Shown in pieces: positions 23,201 through 31,530 of a DNA stretch of 64,000 bases. The translations under genes were made by a program, and so were the position numbers. Every line of letters starts with the position of its first letter. Position 1 is the stretch's first letter. Origin of the DNA: Megalonaias nervosa (taxonomy: Eukaryota > Mollusca > Bivalvia > Unionida > Unionidae). The DNA lies in assembly GCA_016617855.1 (NCBI GenBank), contig JAECUM010009758.1:78495-142494 (forward strand), given 5' to 3'. The notes beneath the pieces are model-generated. The model made no database searches, was not told the origin of the DNA, and worked only from the letters and a program-made list of their open reading frames with translations.

Positions 23201-25456
23201 TGAAGTCGGTGAACATTTGAAAACTAGAGAATTAACTGTATCTATAGTAAAGTGTGATACATTTACATGTAAAATCCTTTTGTATGCCCCCACTGTAGTT
23301 GCAAAAGTTGGTATGTCGTTTTGCTGCTGTCATCCATCTGCAGGTCCATTTGTCCATCAGAATCCATTTGGCAAGACGAAACAAAAACTTTTTGAGTTGG
23401 ATCCATGACTTTTAATACCTACTTAAACTTTCAGGCCATTACAGCAATTTTCCCCAAAATTTTTTTATACATATTTTAAGGCCAATTGAACGTTGGGCTT
23501 GTCTTGTTGTCCATCGTGTGTTGTCCAGTGACTACAACTGATAGTTATCTTCAGCTTTTTCTTTAAAACCATCTGACAATTTAAAACCAAACTGGGCACA
23601 TACAGTCCTGACACAAAAGTCATGCACATTTGTACCAATATAGCCTATCCAACATGCCACTTTTACAAGAAGAAGAAGAACTTGAAATGATAACTTCTCC
23701 AAAACCACTGAACAGATCTGACAGCATCCAGACATGACCTCCATTTTTGTATGGCCCCCCCCCACCCACAAACAATCGCTATTTTCATTTATTTTTCCGA
23801 AAACATGTCAACCAAAACATCCCAACCAACGTCAACCAAAACTTGGCACTGAGTAGTATGACATAAAGGGTCTTTCAAGTTTGTATAGATGATGTCTGTC
23901 CAATATGGCCACTGTTACATGAAATGGAAATAACTTTAAATTACTAACTGCTTAATACCATTTGACAATTCTTGACAGCATCATGGCATGAAGACCTTTC
24001 AAGTTTGTCCAAATGATGCTGATCTATCAATCAGGTGATGCTGCTGCTACTAAAAATAGGAGAACCTTTAAATGACTTGCACTATAAATAAATAATGGAC
24101 AGGATTGAGTGAATTTGACAGAAAGCGTCCATGCATGCCTTTCAATTTAAACAATTGAATCCCACCCTCTACCAGATAAGACCATTACTAAAACCATAAA
24201 GAAAGGGGGAAAAAAACTTTAGGTGACTTTTTCTTCAAAATCAGTGGATATAATTTGACTAAACTTCACAAAACACCACAAACAAAACTTCACAGAAAAC
24301 ATCTTTGCTTGAAGACCTTTCATGTTTGTGTAAAATTCTGCCAGTCCATGATTAAATATGGCCACTGTTACATAAAAAGAATGCTTTTAACAACTCCAAA
24401 ACCACCAAAATGTGAATATCTCATATATGGCTGTTAGTAATACATTAAAATGTTGTAATCGGAGAACAAATTTCACTCAGACTGCCTTAGCGAATCAAAC
24501 CAATTGCAACTGGTAGTGTTGTCAGATGAAAATCTTTTCACATTCATGCCAATGCATGATCTAGACCAGCTGAAGCTACTCTAAAGTAGAAACAAACGTG
24601 TCAAACTACGCCAACACTACCAAATATCTGGAAATTCTCTAGACGTGTCTTTCAATGCAATGTACCTGCATTATATACGACTGTTTATCCTGTGAGAAAT
24701 ATTTTGCCCACTTGGACCTAAACCAGGCATGGGCAAGTTCCTCAGCACCACGAGCCAGATAAGCGAGGTAAATTAACGAATAAAACCAGGTCATGGTCCA
24801 TTTCCAGCCTGTGGGTCATACTTTGCCCACCCTTGGTCTAATCTTTATGGATTTTGTTCATACTTGGTATTTATTAGACAAAGATGACATTTTCTGTGAG
24901 TTTCATGCGTGCACCATTGACCTTTGGGTCAAGGCCACAGTTGTACAAAATTTTTGCATTAGATTTAGATTTAAGCCTTTTTATTAAATTTGCTAGACCT
25001 CTTGATAGATTTTGTTCATACTTGGGACAGATTGTTATGAAACTAAGATTCATTGTATGCACACTTGCTTGCTCCTTAACCAGGTCAATTTCACAATTAT
25101 AGAAAACTTGACGTCAGAATTTTGGTAGAAGATCTTTCATTTGCTTATATTTCCTATATGCTATGATGGATTTTGCTTATGCATAAAACAAGTGATTATA
25201 AAGCCAAGACCATTTATTCTGCAACATGCTAGACCAGCCTTTTGACTTTGGGGTCAAGGTCACATGTTTTACAGTAATGCTTGGATTGGGAGCTGAAGAT
25301 GCAGGTCCTGGCTGTATTGTATTTTGAGTGTGGAAATGTTGATTGAGGAGAATCATCATTATTCTTGTTTTCTGTTTCAGTCACTACAACATGACACTTC
25401 TTCTAGAGACGGTCGAATGGATTCTAAAGTTAAACCCGCAGATGTTGAACTTGTAA
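275..25456 (+). CDS. POLE: DNA polymerase epsilon catalytic subunit, C-terminal part (11 exons, 5' end outside window)
   Basis: Large subunit of the leading-strand replicative polymerase, acting in the nucleus. The exons are 275-478, 1961-2125, 3477-3548, 11092-11202, 12004-12089, 13073-13205, 14591-14725, 16324-16400, 20276-20411, 22229-22338 and 25381-25456. Every junction is AG/GT and every phase agrees, giving 1305 nt, i.e. 434 residues plus TAA. The protein follows vertebrate POLE (about 2,286 residues) from YANFNR, CTKKRR and YVEYIT motifs, through an acidic linker, to VNKLNRDLL and the C-terminal cysteine clusters: C305-x2-C308 with C334-x2-C337, and C368-x2-C371 with C383-x-C385 (numbered from the first codon here). 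These clusters bind metal and hold the accessory subunits in the family. The polymerase and exonuclease domains lie upstream of the window. No stop or frameshift is seen, so the gene looks intact and functional. Confidence 0.96.
479..1960 (+). other. POLE intron
   Basis: No coding signal. AT-rich sequence with short homopolymers only; I see no recognisable element. Confidence 0.7.
1961..2125 (+). CDS. POLE: POLE exon, acidic linker
   Basis: Begins [11 protein letters not shown], matching the conserved NYGGIKGK segment, then runs into a Glu/Asp-rich low-complexity linker ([14 protein letters not shown]). This linker is also acidic and variable in vertebrate POLE. Acceptor TTCTTTATAG, donor GTAATC; 55 codons, phase 0 at both ends. 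Confidence 0.93.
2126..3476 (+). other. POLE intron with an interspersed-repeat remnant
   Basis: Bases about 2449-2640 (GTGTTGATGTGCCT..., CCAAGTCTTTTGTTG, TTCCAGAGAA) resemble 47081-47280 in patches, indicating an old dispersed repeat. The remainder shows nothing. Confidence 0.5.
3477..3548 (+). CDS. POLE: POLE exon
   Basis: Twenty-four codons, with the conserved [15 protein letters not shown] segment (family NWNI-x-QFLPQAASCQ). Acceptor TTTCAG ends at 3476 and the donor is GTGAGT at 3549. Phase 0 at both ends. Confidence 0.95.
5497..7440 (+). pseudogene. Decayed reading frame interrupted by the 70-bp satellite
   Basis: From about 5500 a frame reads [17 protein letters not shown] and on to [15 protein letters not shown] before a stop near 5703. 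After a frame change it resumes as [20 protein letters not shown] and runs straight into the first satellite unit. At the right edge of the array the same register exits as [20 protein letters not shown]. The amino-acid composition looks like real protein, so the satellite seems to have expanded inside an old gene or transposon ORF. I do not recognise the family. Confidence 0.45.
5771..7393 (+). repeat. 70-bp satellite, about 23 copies
   Basis: The unit reads roughly TTACTCTGATTGCACTACCA, then AATCCAATTGGTGAGGGGAT, then TCATGTTTATAATACAAAGG, then TGTTGACAGAG. Copies start about every 70 bases from 5771. Variation is small (GATTGCA, GATGACA or GAGGACA after TCT; TTATAATA or TTATCATA), with short indels near 6300-6360 and 6800-6850. 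The same variant order recurs (for example around 6431-6570 and 6911-7050), suggesting higher-order duplication. The unit is not a multiple of three, so the array cannot be one coding frame. It lies inside a POLE intron. Confidence 0.95.
7441..11091 (+). other. POLE intron, distal part
   Basis: AT-rich intron sequence with a (TG)n microsatellite at about 8926-8953 and the right arm of an inverted pair at 9058-9094. No coding exon between the exons ending at 3548 and starting at 11092 is needed: the protein is continuous across this junction. Confidence 0.6.
8926..8953. repeat. (TG)n microsatellite
   Basis: Simple dinucleotide run with an impure 5' end (TGTATATATG). Confidence 0.9.
11092..11202 (+). 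CDS. POLE: POLE exon
   Basis: Encodes [14 protein letters not shown]...[10 protein letters not shown], the counterpart of the MIVSAYIVAVYH...APGSTPVRRR segment in vertebrate POLE. Acceptor ATACAG, donor GTAACC; 37 codons, phase 0 at both ends. Confidence 0.95.
11236..11292. repeat. (CT)n microsatellite
   Basis: Nearly pure CT run about 57 bases long, 33 bases after a POLE donor. It is pyrimidine-rich on the transcribed strand. Confidence 0.97.
12004..12089 (+). CDS. POLE: POLE exon with repeat-expanded donor
   Basis: Reads [20 protein letters not shown]...QQMF and ends in phase 2 (TT) at donor GTAAGT (12090). It corresponds to the GMITFSQDYVANELTQSFF region. The last ten bases plus the donor are the first copy of a tandem repeat that continues into the intron. 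Confidence 0.93.
12079..12292. repeat. Minisatellite duplicating a 5' splice site (7 copies)
   Basis: A unit of about 30 bases containing CAGATGTTCTTGTAAGTTG is repeated seven times. The first copy is the real exon end plus donor. Copy 2 keeps GTAAGT, copy 3 reads GCAAGT, and copies 4-7 read GTAAAT. Each intronic unit also has a pyrimidine-rich TTTTCTCACCAACAG before its ATGTTCTT, so it resembles an 8-nt micro-exon with both splice signals. Confidence 0.92.
12293..13072 (+). other. POLE intron
   Basis: No coding or repeat signal beyond AT-rich sequence. Confidence 0.6.
13073..13205 (+). CDS. POLE: POLE exon
   Basis: Supplies the third base of the split codon (TT|G), then [15 protein letters not shown] and [16 protein letters not shown], matching ITQKIQKKVTGSRN and LLLNNPALEFIKYVCK. 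The acceptor is a long T run plus TCAAG; the donor is GTGAGT. Ends in phase 0. Confidence 0.95.
13206..13383 (+). other. POLE intron, proximal part
   Basis: Short AT-rich stretch between the exon and a SINE; nothing else seen. Confidence 0.6.
13384..13555 (-). mobile_element. SINE copy, family 1 (3' part)
   Basis: On the minus strand it reads GTGGGTCGGTGGTTCTTCCC, then GGCCGCCATGTATAGCC, then GGCGTTAAACCCTATAAC, ending in a (CAA)n-like tail. The same module recurs at 35641-35880, 51888-52027 and 62693-62850. This copy is the best preserved of the four. The tRNA-like head is missing or truncated. Confidence 0.8.
13556..14590 (+). other. POLE intron, distal part
   Basis: Contains loosely repeated TTCCTGTRTTTTRTGTGTAA-like phrases near 13860-14020, a weak tandem pattern of about 55-65 bases. 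Nothing else recognised. Confidence 0.45.
14591..14725 (+). CDS. POLE: POLE exon
   Basis: Encodes [20 protein letters not shown] followed by [21 protein letters not shown], almost the vertebrate sequence. Acceptor GCATATCAG, donor GTAAGT; 45 codons, phase 0 at both ends. Confidence 0.96.
15085..15260 (+). mobile_element. tRNA-derived SINE head, family 3
   Basis: TAGCACAGTTGGTAAAGCA fits an A box or D arm. GCAGG-TTCATTG-CCTGC, about 45 bases later, is a perfect T arm and B box. The anticodon arm is poor and no mature tRNA can be drawn, so this is a SINE promoter head rather than a tRNA gene. The body continues to roughly 15260 with no obvious end. Confidence 0.6.
15435..16124 (+). mobile_element. 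Tigger/pogo-like DNA transposon, internally deleted
   Basis: Terminal inverted repeats are CAGTGTGATCGTGATTTACA on the left and CAGTGTGATCGCAATTTACG (reverse complement) on the right. They are flanked by TA dinucleotides at 15433-15434 and 16125-16126, as expected for the Tc1/mariner-pogo group. The 690-bp body keeps the start of the transposase (15684-15839) but lacks the DDE catalytic domain. Later subterminal matches (TTCACGTGAATT, TTTACGTGAATC) also agree. It is a non-autonomous derivative within a POLE intron. Confidence 0.9.
15684..15839 (+). pseudogene. Tigger transposase N-terminal fragment
   Basis: Starts [19 protein letters not shown] and continues [17 protein letters not shown], the CENP-B-like helix-turn-helix that binds the element's ends in Tigger transposases. 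It stops after 51 codons, well short of the family's usual several hundred residues. The upstream open frame from 15546 has no similarity. Confidence 0.85.
16324..16400 (+). CDS. POLE: POLE exon, first cysteine pair of CysA
   Basis: Encodes [19 protein letters not shown]..., matching VICRSCNFCRDLDLCKD. It supplies C-x2-C of the first C-terminal metal site; the second family cysteine in NFC is His here (NHI). Acceptor TTTTTCAG, donor GTGAGC, phase 2 end (GG). Confidence 0.95.
16401..17070 (+). other. POLE intron, proximal part
   Basis: AT-rich; no element recognised before the hAT-like remnant. Confidence 0.5.
17071..18123 (+). mobile_element. Decayed hAT-like element
   Basis: A weak inverted pair, AGCTGCCAAGTG at about 17074 and GGTTGGCAGCT at about 18113, encloses a zinc-finger transposase remnant. 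Only nine bases of the termini match and no clear 8-bp target duplication was found, so the boundaries are tentative. Confidence 0.4.
17385..17645 (+). pseudogene. BED-type zinc finger of a hAT-family transposase, broken
   Basis: Frames around 17385-17640 read [26 protein letters not shown], then an in-frame TGA, then [16 protein letters not shown] and [19 protein letters not shown]-x2-C followed by H-x4-H-like spacing and the Ser-rich linker fit the N-terminus of animal hAT transposases. At least one stop and one frameshift are present. No catalytic or dimerisation domain is evident downstream. Confidence 0.6.
18882..19104. repeat. 44-bp minisatellite, about 5 copies
   Basis: Unit AATACACAAGTAGTTAGACT followed by ATCTCTTCTGATATCAACCA. 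The first copy is diverged; the central three are nearly identical. It abuts a second, unrelated minisatellite. Confidence 0.92.
19105..19645. repeat. 21/26-bp minisatellite, about 22 copies
   Basis: Unit GACAATGCATACAATCCTTA followed by TAATGA, with a shorter form lacking the extra bases. Short and long forms are interspersed. Related in style, but not in sequence register, to the ATGATGCATACATTCTAACA array at 45.2-45.95 kb. Confidence 0.93.
19646..20275 (+). other. POLE intron, distal part
   Basis: No element recognised; a T-rich acceptor region leads into the next exon. Confidence 0.6.
20276..20411 (+). CDS. POLE: POLE exon, CysA second pair and CysB first pair
   Basis: Completes the split glycine codon, then [19 protein letters not shown]...[15 protein letters not shown] is the second half of the first metal site and CSKC the first half of the second. 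Acceptor TTTTACAG, donor GTAATG; ends in phase 0. Confidence 0.96.
20930..21420. repeat. Dispersed mollusc-type repeat, degenerate copies
   Basis: AAAGGTCAAGGTCACTGACT at 21050 and AAAGGTCAAGGTCACTGAAT at 21320 anchor successive copies; AACTTTGTGGATGGCTT recurs at 21130 and 21400. Related sequence occurs at 24840-25270, 26810-27240 and 29340-29600. I know such repeats to be widespread in bivalve genomes; their origin is unclear to me. Confidence 0.65.
22038..22115 (+). mobile_element. Degenerate tRNA-like SINE head
   Basis: TAGCTCAGTCTGTGTAA resembles an A box, and GGGAGTTCAAAAGTC resembles a B box at normal spacing. The arms do not pair well. Weak support. Confidence 0.35.
22229..22338 (+). 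CDS. POLE: POLE exon, CysB second pair
   Basis: Encodes [20 protein letters not shown]..., with the C-x-C of the second metal site (family VYCSCAGDF). Acceptor GTTTTCAG, donor GTATTT (weak), phase 2 end (AG). Its last 18 bases are the first copy of a degenerate tandem repeat in the next intron. Confidence 0.95.
22321..22472. repeat. Degenerate minisatellite across a second POLE donor (5 copies)
   Basis: The units start ATTCCAAAGCATTGCAAGGT at 22321, then ATTCAAAGC at 22360, ATTAAAAGC at 22392, ATTCAAAGC at 22424 and ATTCAAAGG at 22460, spaced 32-39 bases. The fourth copy retains CAGGTATTTG, the same donor context as the true splice site. The intronic part of each unit contains TTTGTTGACC. 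Confidence 0.85.
22473..24723 (+). other. POLE intron with degenerate dispersed repeats
   Basis: From about 23460 to 24440 there are repeated phrases (TTGTTGTCCATCGTGTGTTG, ATGGCCACTGTTACATGAAA, GAAGACCTTTCAAGTTTGT) of one diverged family. Its style recurs at 57.1-58.0 kb. No coding exon. Confidence 0.5.
24724..24835. mobile_element. hAT-type MITE, 112 bp
   Basis: The ends are CAGGCATGGGCAAGTTCC and, in reverse complement, CAAGGGTGGGCAAAGTATG, the common hAT 'CAGGGGTGGGCAAA' terminus. The flanking octamers ACCTAAAC and GTCTAATC agree at five of eight positions, consistent with an old target duplication. Confidence 0.7.
24836..25380 (+). other. POLE last intron, distal part
   Basis: Diverged dispersed repeat with TTTTGTTCATACTTGG at 24850 and again at 25012, and TTTGGGTCAAGG / TTTGGGGTCAAGGTCAC. 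Ends in a clean TTTCTGTTTCAG acceptor. Confidence 0.6.
25381..25456 (+). CDS. POLE: POLE last exon
   Basis: Completes the split serine codon, then [20 protein letters not shown] and MLNL before TAA at 25454-25456. The vertebrate C-terminus is [20 protein letters not shown] plus LGH, so the end is well placed. Confidence 0.96.
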
Positions 25457-26460
25457 CAGTGCAAATGGAAAACCGGGGTGACCACTGGTGCAAAATGGTT
25501 TTTACCATCCAGGAGATTTTTCCAGTCATTTTGAAATTTGTGGATTTCCTAGTGCTCCAATAAACTTCAAAATTCAGACCTTCATGGTTGGCTATCAAGT
25601 GCATGAAGATTGTGATATTAAAGTACACATACATAATGCTAAATTGCAGTTAAATTCAATTTTGGGGAAGAAACCTTCCTGCTTGGCATACCTCCTTCTA
25701 TAAAAAAATTGATTTTGCTCAAAGAAATTCCAGAATTATTGCATCATTTTATTTTCTGGATTTCATATGAACATTTTTGTGGTCACACTAGAAAATATGT
25801 GCAGGAGACATTAACCTTGCAGATTCCAGATTTAAAAAGGAATTTCTACAGATGTTGCTAACTCTTCTAAAGGATTGCATCCAAAATGAACATCACAGAG
25901 GAACTTTTTTATCCCAGGGTTATATAACTTTTAGGCATGTCCGCCTATTCAGCTGTTGGTCAGTAATCTTTCATGTGTAACCACTCAGTTTAGTACAGAG
26001 GGATGCAGTTGAAAGTTTTTATATAGATGTCATTCATTGCCATTTTACAAGGCTTTGTAGGTAGGTGGTGGTCAGTGTCTCATACAGAAATTTTGTTTTC
26101 ACATCAGATTAGCCATCAAAGTATAATGGGCATATTATAGATTAGTTTCTTTTAAAATGGTACCTTTAGGTGGTACAGTCTCAAGATTCTGTGGTGCTAA
26201 TTAAATTTTATATTAATTTAAATCATCCTCAAACTGCACAAGAATATTGTGTGTAGGTTAAGTAAGAATTGATTATCTTGGAAGTAAATGAATTGCTCCT
26301 GGTATTCAATGTTAAGTTTTTGTGATGACAGTGTGAACAAATTATTGACTCCTCCACCAAGATACACATGCTATTTAACTGTACATATATTGTCTGAAGA
26401 ACTGTGATATACTTCAAATTTTGTATTTCCCAATTTGAAGAAAAAAACTAATAAAGTGAA
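25457..26460 (+). other. POLE 3' UTR and flank
   Basis: Candidate poly(A) signals are AATAAA at 25559-25564 (about 100 nt after the stop) and at 26450-26455. Without transcripts I cannot say which is used. Confidence 0.5.
25559..25564 (+). terminator. Candidate poly(A) signal of POLE
   Basis: AATAAA 103 nt beyond the stop codon. A second AATAAA lies at 26450. Confidence 0.4.
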
Positions 26461-29400
26461 AAAATAGGTTTGCCTCATTTTGTGTCTTGCTTGAAGAGAG
26501 AGCCTCTAAATCAAATATCTAAATCAAATATATGACTCGAATGAGCTAATTTTGCAACAAGTGGCACACATCAGACTAGAGCGAAATTTGCAAATGGCAC
26601 ATGCCAGAAAGATGATATTACAATTGTACCGGATATTGGGAGTAGCTAAATGACATCATTATGATGGGTATATTTCAGACTGGCAAATGAGGATCTCTTT
26701 ACACCATCAGCCCATTTTAATTTTGCATTAAAGTATCAACTTTTTTTTAAAAAAATGTATGGGTTACTATACTTGTGTGAATAGCTGATGCTCTGGGGGG
26801 AAGGGGACATCAATTAGGGTAAAAATGATCACCAATAAGAATCTGTTTTCGTTTGATGATCTTATTTAGTAGATGCTCACCAACTTTATGGCTTTCACCT
26901 TTCTCAAGACAGAAACCAATAGAATTTTGGGATCAAAAGGTCACTTGTCTTGGTTGCCACAAAACAAACAACAGAAATAGTTCAAGTAAAATAACATTCA
27001 CGCAATTGCCTACCAAAATTTGAGATGGGTTGTTTCACAATCAAAGAGTTTTATTTGTTGGGATCAAAATTGCAAAGATCAAAGTCACAGTGACCCAAAG
27101 ATGAAAAATGGTTTCTTCATGAAAATTTATATTGCACACCTTTCTTCCAGTAGAGATTATCTGTGATTTCATTAGAACAAAGAAAAACCTATTTCTTTTC
27201 TCTTCTAAGATGTCATGGTCACTGAATGAAAACATGAATCATTTCTATTCCAGCCAACCTTTTCAAAAGTGTTGGTGGCTTTTTGAGACTAAGTTTGAAG
27301 GGGCAAGTGTGTGTATCCCAAATAGGGGATGTTGAAAAGTTTACATTATCTATACATCTAAAGCAGATGAGTGAAAATTGAAATTTGAATTTAAAAAATT
27401 AATGTTTTTTTAAAGCATTATAACATGCTTCAGAACAAAAATGGCATTATCAATTGAGTGTTTACCTCTTCAGTCCTCCTTACATTCAAGTGTTTCCTGT
27501 GTTTTGGGGGGTTAAATTTTAAAGATTTTAGCACCTTGTTTACCAAGCAGTAAATTATATCCCCATTTAAAGTTTCAGTGCTAGAATGTGTATAGTCTAC
27601 CCTTTTTGTGTTCCAGATTTTTTGTTTTGTGTGGACTTTTTTCTTTCAGTGCATTTAATGTGGTAGTGTGAACAATTGCAGGCACAGGAAGACATCATGG
27701 AATACACCCACCACCTGCTTATTGGTTGTATCCACACAGATGGATGTCTGATTTGTTGTGTCTCTGACCTGACCAAGTGTGGGACTTTGGAATGTTGCTG
27801 AATACACAGGAGGTAAAAGTGCCCCTCTTCCTCAGTGTCATCACTGGACAATTCCCAAGAGGGACCTTAATCTCTTATTAGGGGAAAGACAGCTGTTACC
27901 CTGTTGGGTAATAAATTACCATGGCCAGTGTTTCAGAGGCCACCTAACAGCCAATGAATTGCTGATGCTCATTTCAGTGCTGGTGAGGGACTCGTCCTTG
28001 GCCACTTCCAAGAGAGGGAAAACCTCCACGAGTTGTGCCTCCCACTAGCAGTGTCCTCCCAAGGATGATGTCCTGGTTACCAAGATAAGTAAATTGCACC
28101 TCCCTAAGATGAAAAAGCAGCAATCTCAATTGAATAAATCTAATGTGGACTTGTTCATAAATCTTCATTGCAGGATTGGATTTGATTGAGCACATTTTTC
28201 AAACACTAGTCACCACTCACCAGGTGTTTATTATCACTCTGGGGACAGGAATCGGTTTGATAAACATGTGCACACACTCCCTGGCTGGGGACTGGACACA
28301 CTTCCTGGTTAAAACCTTGGAGTTTAAGACACCGAGTCTAGTGGCAATCACTTTGCATGCCTGTCTCATTTTTGTGATGACCTTCAGTCTTGTGAAGGAG
28401 GAAGTATTGTCAGGAGTGCCTTAGGGAAGGTGCATGTATTGTCTCCATTTCAATACAAGCATGAACTGGAGTGGGTGCAAATAAAATCTATCAAGGGAGA
28501 CTAAGTTCAGAGTTTTAAAAACAGGGGTAAAGGCAAGCCAACAGCAAGATCTTGGCCAGAAGAATCCATGGGAAGACAGAATTTGGTCAATCCTGTCTGG
28601 AGGAACATGAACCCTCCCAAGGCTGGTGAGCAAATTCATCCCAATCCCAATATATACCATGTCATGGGATCCGACATGTCTTGGTTGGTGATAAAACAGA
28701 GAAGTCAACATCAACCAATAGAGGAACAGGCCCTTCAGAAGAGAATCTCTGATGATGTGCATTAACTAGTCATAATACTGGTGGATGGGCATCCCCAGAC
28801 TTCAAATGGGCTGCAGCTATCCCCATCACTCTGGTAAAGGGGAGGGAGGGGGAGGGGGCATAGTTAAGGCCGAACAGAAGAGTTCAGCATGAATTACTAC
28901 AATACACTTTAAATGGACCTCAAATTTAAGTCACAAAATATCTGCCAACCCAACACCCTTCATATGCAATGGAAAGATGTCACCTGCTTAATTTTTGCTT
29001 TAATCCATCTATAGTGCTGAGAATGTGAAATATACTTTAGGACAAGTACATTAATGATGAGGAACCTTGGAACTAAATGATTAAAATTACATTTGAATGC
29101 AGGAAACATACAGCAATGTTGTAATTACTCTACCTGATGTATAGTAATAAATGTTGATTTACTCACTGGCCATGTCCTTTATTTTCCAAAGTGCATGATC
29201 CAATTGTTACATTTTTGCACATATAAATTGTTAAATAAACAATTGGCAGATTAGTCCAGCTTTGTTCGAGTCCATTTTAATCAGGTCATTCCAAAGTGCT
29301 ACTTTGTCATGTGTGCAGATAAGCCAATTAGCGTGAGGTAGATGTTTTCAGGTCAACCAAGACCTAATCTCATTTTGTACATCTCAATTGTCTGTATCTT

Positions 29401-29937
29401 TTGCAGTTTTTGTTTTGCACATTTTTGTAACAACTCCTTCAGCACCAGCCATCACAATATCTACATTAATACTACTGGCATTCACCGAACTTTATGGATC
29501 CAATTTTGGACCACATGGTCATTCAACTACAAAGGGTTCCCACAGGGATATGGCAGGATTGTTTTGATCAAAAGAGGCTCACAATAATTGGCATAGTTCA
29601 GGCACCTAATCCCTAATTGCAGACCTTCCAACTGTTATGATTTTGCCGTATGTCTTACAAAAATTACCCTTGAAATACAGACTTGCAGAATAAAAGCAAA
29701 AACTACAGAAAAATTAATGTTGCTGAAAAATCTGGATAATTGGTTCATCCGTGTTTGATTTGGATCTGGGTCTTTTATTAGAATACATGGAATTGGGGAA
29801 CCAGACTAACTTTACAGCAGTACCTCGGACGCTTCAAACTGCACATATTTTTTCATGCGAAGCGTCTGCATGATCAAACTGTTGATTACAGAATTTTTAA
29901 AAATGGCATCTGCTAGTGTTGGTGGATAAATTGGGAT
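26461..29937. other. Intergenic, dispersed repeats and unidentified retroelement-like sequence
   Basis: 26810-27240 and 29340-29600 are diverged members of the GGTCAAGGTCAC / TTTATGGAT family. 27600-28800 has short open frames on both strands and codon-like composition, and may be the 5' part of the retroelement at 29.9-31.5 kb. I could not identify a domain in it. Confidence 0.4.
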
Positions 29938-30237
29938 TTGTTACCGATCCAAATCCATTTAACACCCCCAACACCACTCCTTTCTGTTCACCGACAACTG
30001 GTTTCGGGATGTGTTCATCTGGAGCCAGTGGTTGACATTCTTTCACATAAACAATTTGGAAATGCAGGCAGTGTTTCTAGCCTTCTATGCATGTGTCTGC
30101 CTTTTAAAGTTTTGTCGTGTTTTAGTTACCACAGTTGTAACATACTACCAGCATTGGAAGAGTACATGCACTTCTTCTCCTTGTGTGTAAGTCTGGAACT
30201 TTCTCTTTTAGGTAGCCTTAGTGTAGATATTCTCAGA

Positions 30238-30450
30238 GTCCACCATATTCCAGATAAAAGGAATATCCTAGTAGTCTTCAGGTGTCGTCAGTCCCATTTC
30301 CATGTATGGGGGAGACCCTTAGTGGACTTGTTTGCTATGCATAATGTTCCCTCCTCTCTCCATTACCAAATCAGACACTTTCATCTGTATGTGTATGCCT
30401 TTCACCCTTTCAAAATAATTGCAAAGGTCCATCAGGTCAGGATCTCTGCT
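30238..30450 (+). pseudogene. DIRS-like RNase H remnant
   Basis: Part of a 214-codon open frame (29938-30582). VHHIPDKRNIL is followed 30 residues later by GRPLVDLFAMHNV and then VYAFHPFKIIAKVHQVR. This is the spacing of the post-RNase H segment shared by DIRS and some Gypsy-like elements. The rest of the open frame has no similarity I can see. Confidence 0.5.
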
Positions 30451-30643
30451 AAATTCATCCAGTTAGCCAATGTGGCCACAAGCCGAGATAATTATAGAGG
30501 AATGACTTGCTGTCACAGTACAAGAGGTGTTCTCCCCTCAACAGCCCATAGATTCTCTATTGTCACACTTGGCTCATCTTGAACGAGAAATCCACCATGA
30601 CCTGTTTTTAAGCATGGTTGCCAACTGCATCAATCAGGTTAGG

Positions 30644-30830
30644 AGGCAATGTACTTGCAGTGTAAAGTGGAGAATCTACTGTCATTATTGAAGTATGAAA
30701 GGCCTCAATCCAAGCCTTCACCCTGTAAGTGCAGTTGCATTCTTCTCTTCTCTTTGTAAGGAAAGAATATGTTCTTTGTTCTTTCTAGCACTCTCAAATT
30801 CTCTAGTGACCTGCCATTGGGTCAGGCCCT
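30644..30830 (+). pseudogene. Tyrosine-recombinase core-binding remnant
   Basis: One frame reads CTCSVKWRIYCHY, a stop, then SMKGLNPSLHPVSAVAFFSS and LCKERICSLFFL. This fits the Y-x-x-KW-x-x-F-x-x-W...GLNP...V-x-x-FL pattern of the SAM-like arm of DIRS recombinases. A single stop interrupts it. Confidence 0.5.
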
Positions 30831-31349
30831 CGTATTTCTGATTCCAAAGATGTATCTTGCTCACTAATGCCTAGTTGGAATTTGTTTGCATTTTGGGCAT
30901 TGCAAAAAAAACAACAAAATTGTGAACCTTTGAGTGGAGTGTTGTTTGAGAATCTTATATTTAAGACTGCTCTCATTAGCATTGGTGAGGAGCTAGCTTC
31001 AAGACTAGTTTGTTGAAAACGGTTAGCAACTATGATTGTTTCAATTCTTTGACAATCTGAATTTCTGGCCAAGAAGCGGTTACATTCTTGTCTTGGTCGT
31101 ATTTGTGCTTGGGATGATCAAGATGGTCTCCTTTGCTCTGCTGGGCTTTATGATTTTCACTTTCTGCAAAGGAAGGAAGGAAAGGTCTGAATTACTACTC
31201 AAGGGTTCCTCTGACATTTTGGTGGCCACCAATTCCATATGAATTGTCCTAGCTATGAAGAGCTTGCAAGTCACTCAGAGCAGGGTTAGTAGCAATTTCT
31301 GATCTAAAAATTTTAGGCCTTTTTTAGGCTCCCTATGAACCCTGAGAGA

Positions 31350-31500
31350 GAAGTCTTTATTCATGAGAATTAAAGCCCATGAAGTTAGGGTTATTACTGC
31401 ATTGTGGCCTACTTGAATCACTGCTCCTTGGATGAAGTTATGAGGGCAATCTCACTATGTTCTGTTCTTTTACCTTCATTTATTTGTGTACCTAAGTGTA
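31350..31500 (+). pseudogene. Tyrosine-recombinase catalytic remnant (H-x2-R box)
   Basis: AHEVRVITALW at 31375-31407, followed after a frame change by NHCSLDEVMRAISL. DIRS recombinases have an H-x-x-R box followed by a helix of the type S-x-E-E-I-L-x-A-A. The catalytic tyrosine is not identifiable. Confidence 0.5.
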
Positions 31501-31530
31501 GTTTTGTGGGGGATGTCCTCTAATGATGAA

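Larger units (their letters stand above)
29938..31530 (+). mobile_element. Decayed DIRS-type (tyrosine-recombinase) retrotransposon
   Basis: Consecutive plus-strand pieces fit the DIRS order of RNase H then tyrosine recombinase. RNase H side: HIPDKRNILVV, RPLVDLFAMHN and YAFHPFKIIAKV, which resemble HIPG-x-N-x-x-AD, RPTVDLFATR and YAFPPF-x-LI-x-KV in these elements. Recombinase side: a Y/S-x-KW arm near 30659 and an H-x2-R box near 31378. Several frameshifts and stops; no reverse transcriptase was identified upstream, and no termini. Confidence 0.55.

Noticed and set aside
29938..30582. A 214-codon open frame as a host gene
   Set aside because: Only its centre has similarity, to retroelement RNase H, and it sits among frameshifted recombinase pieces; no splice signals or start context.
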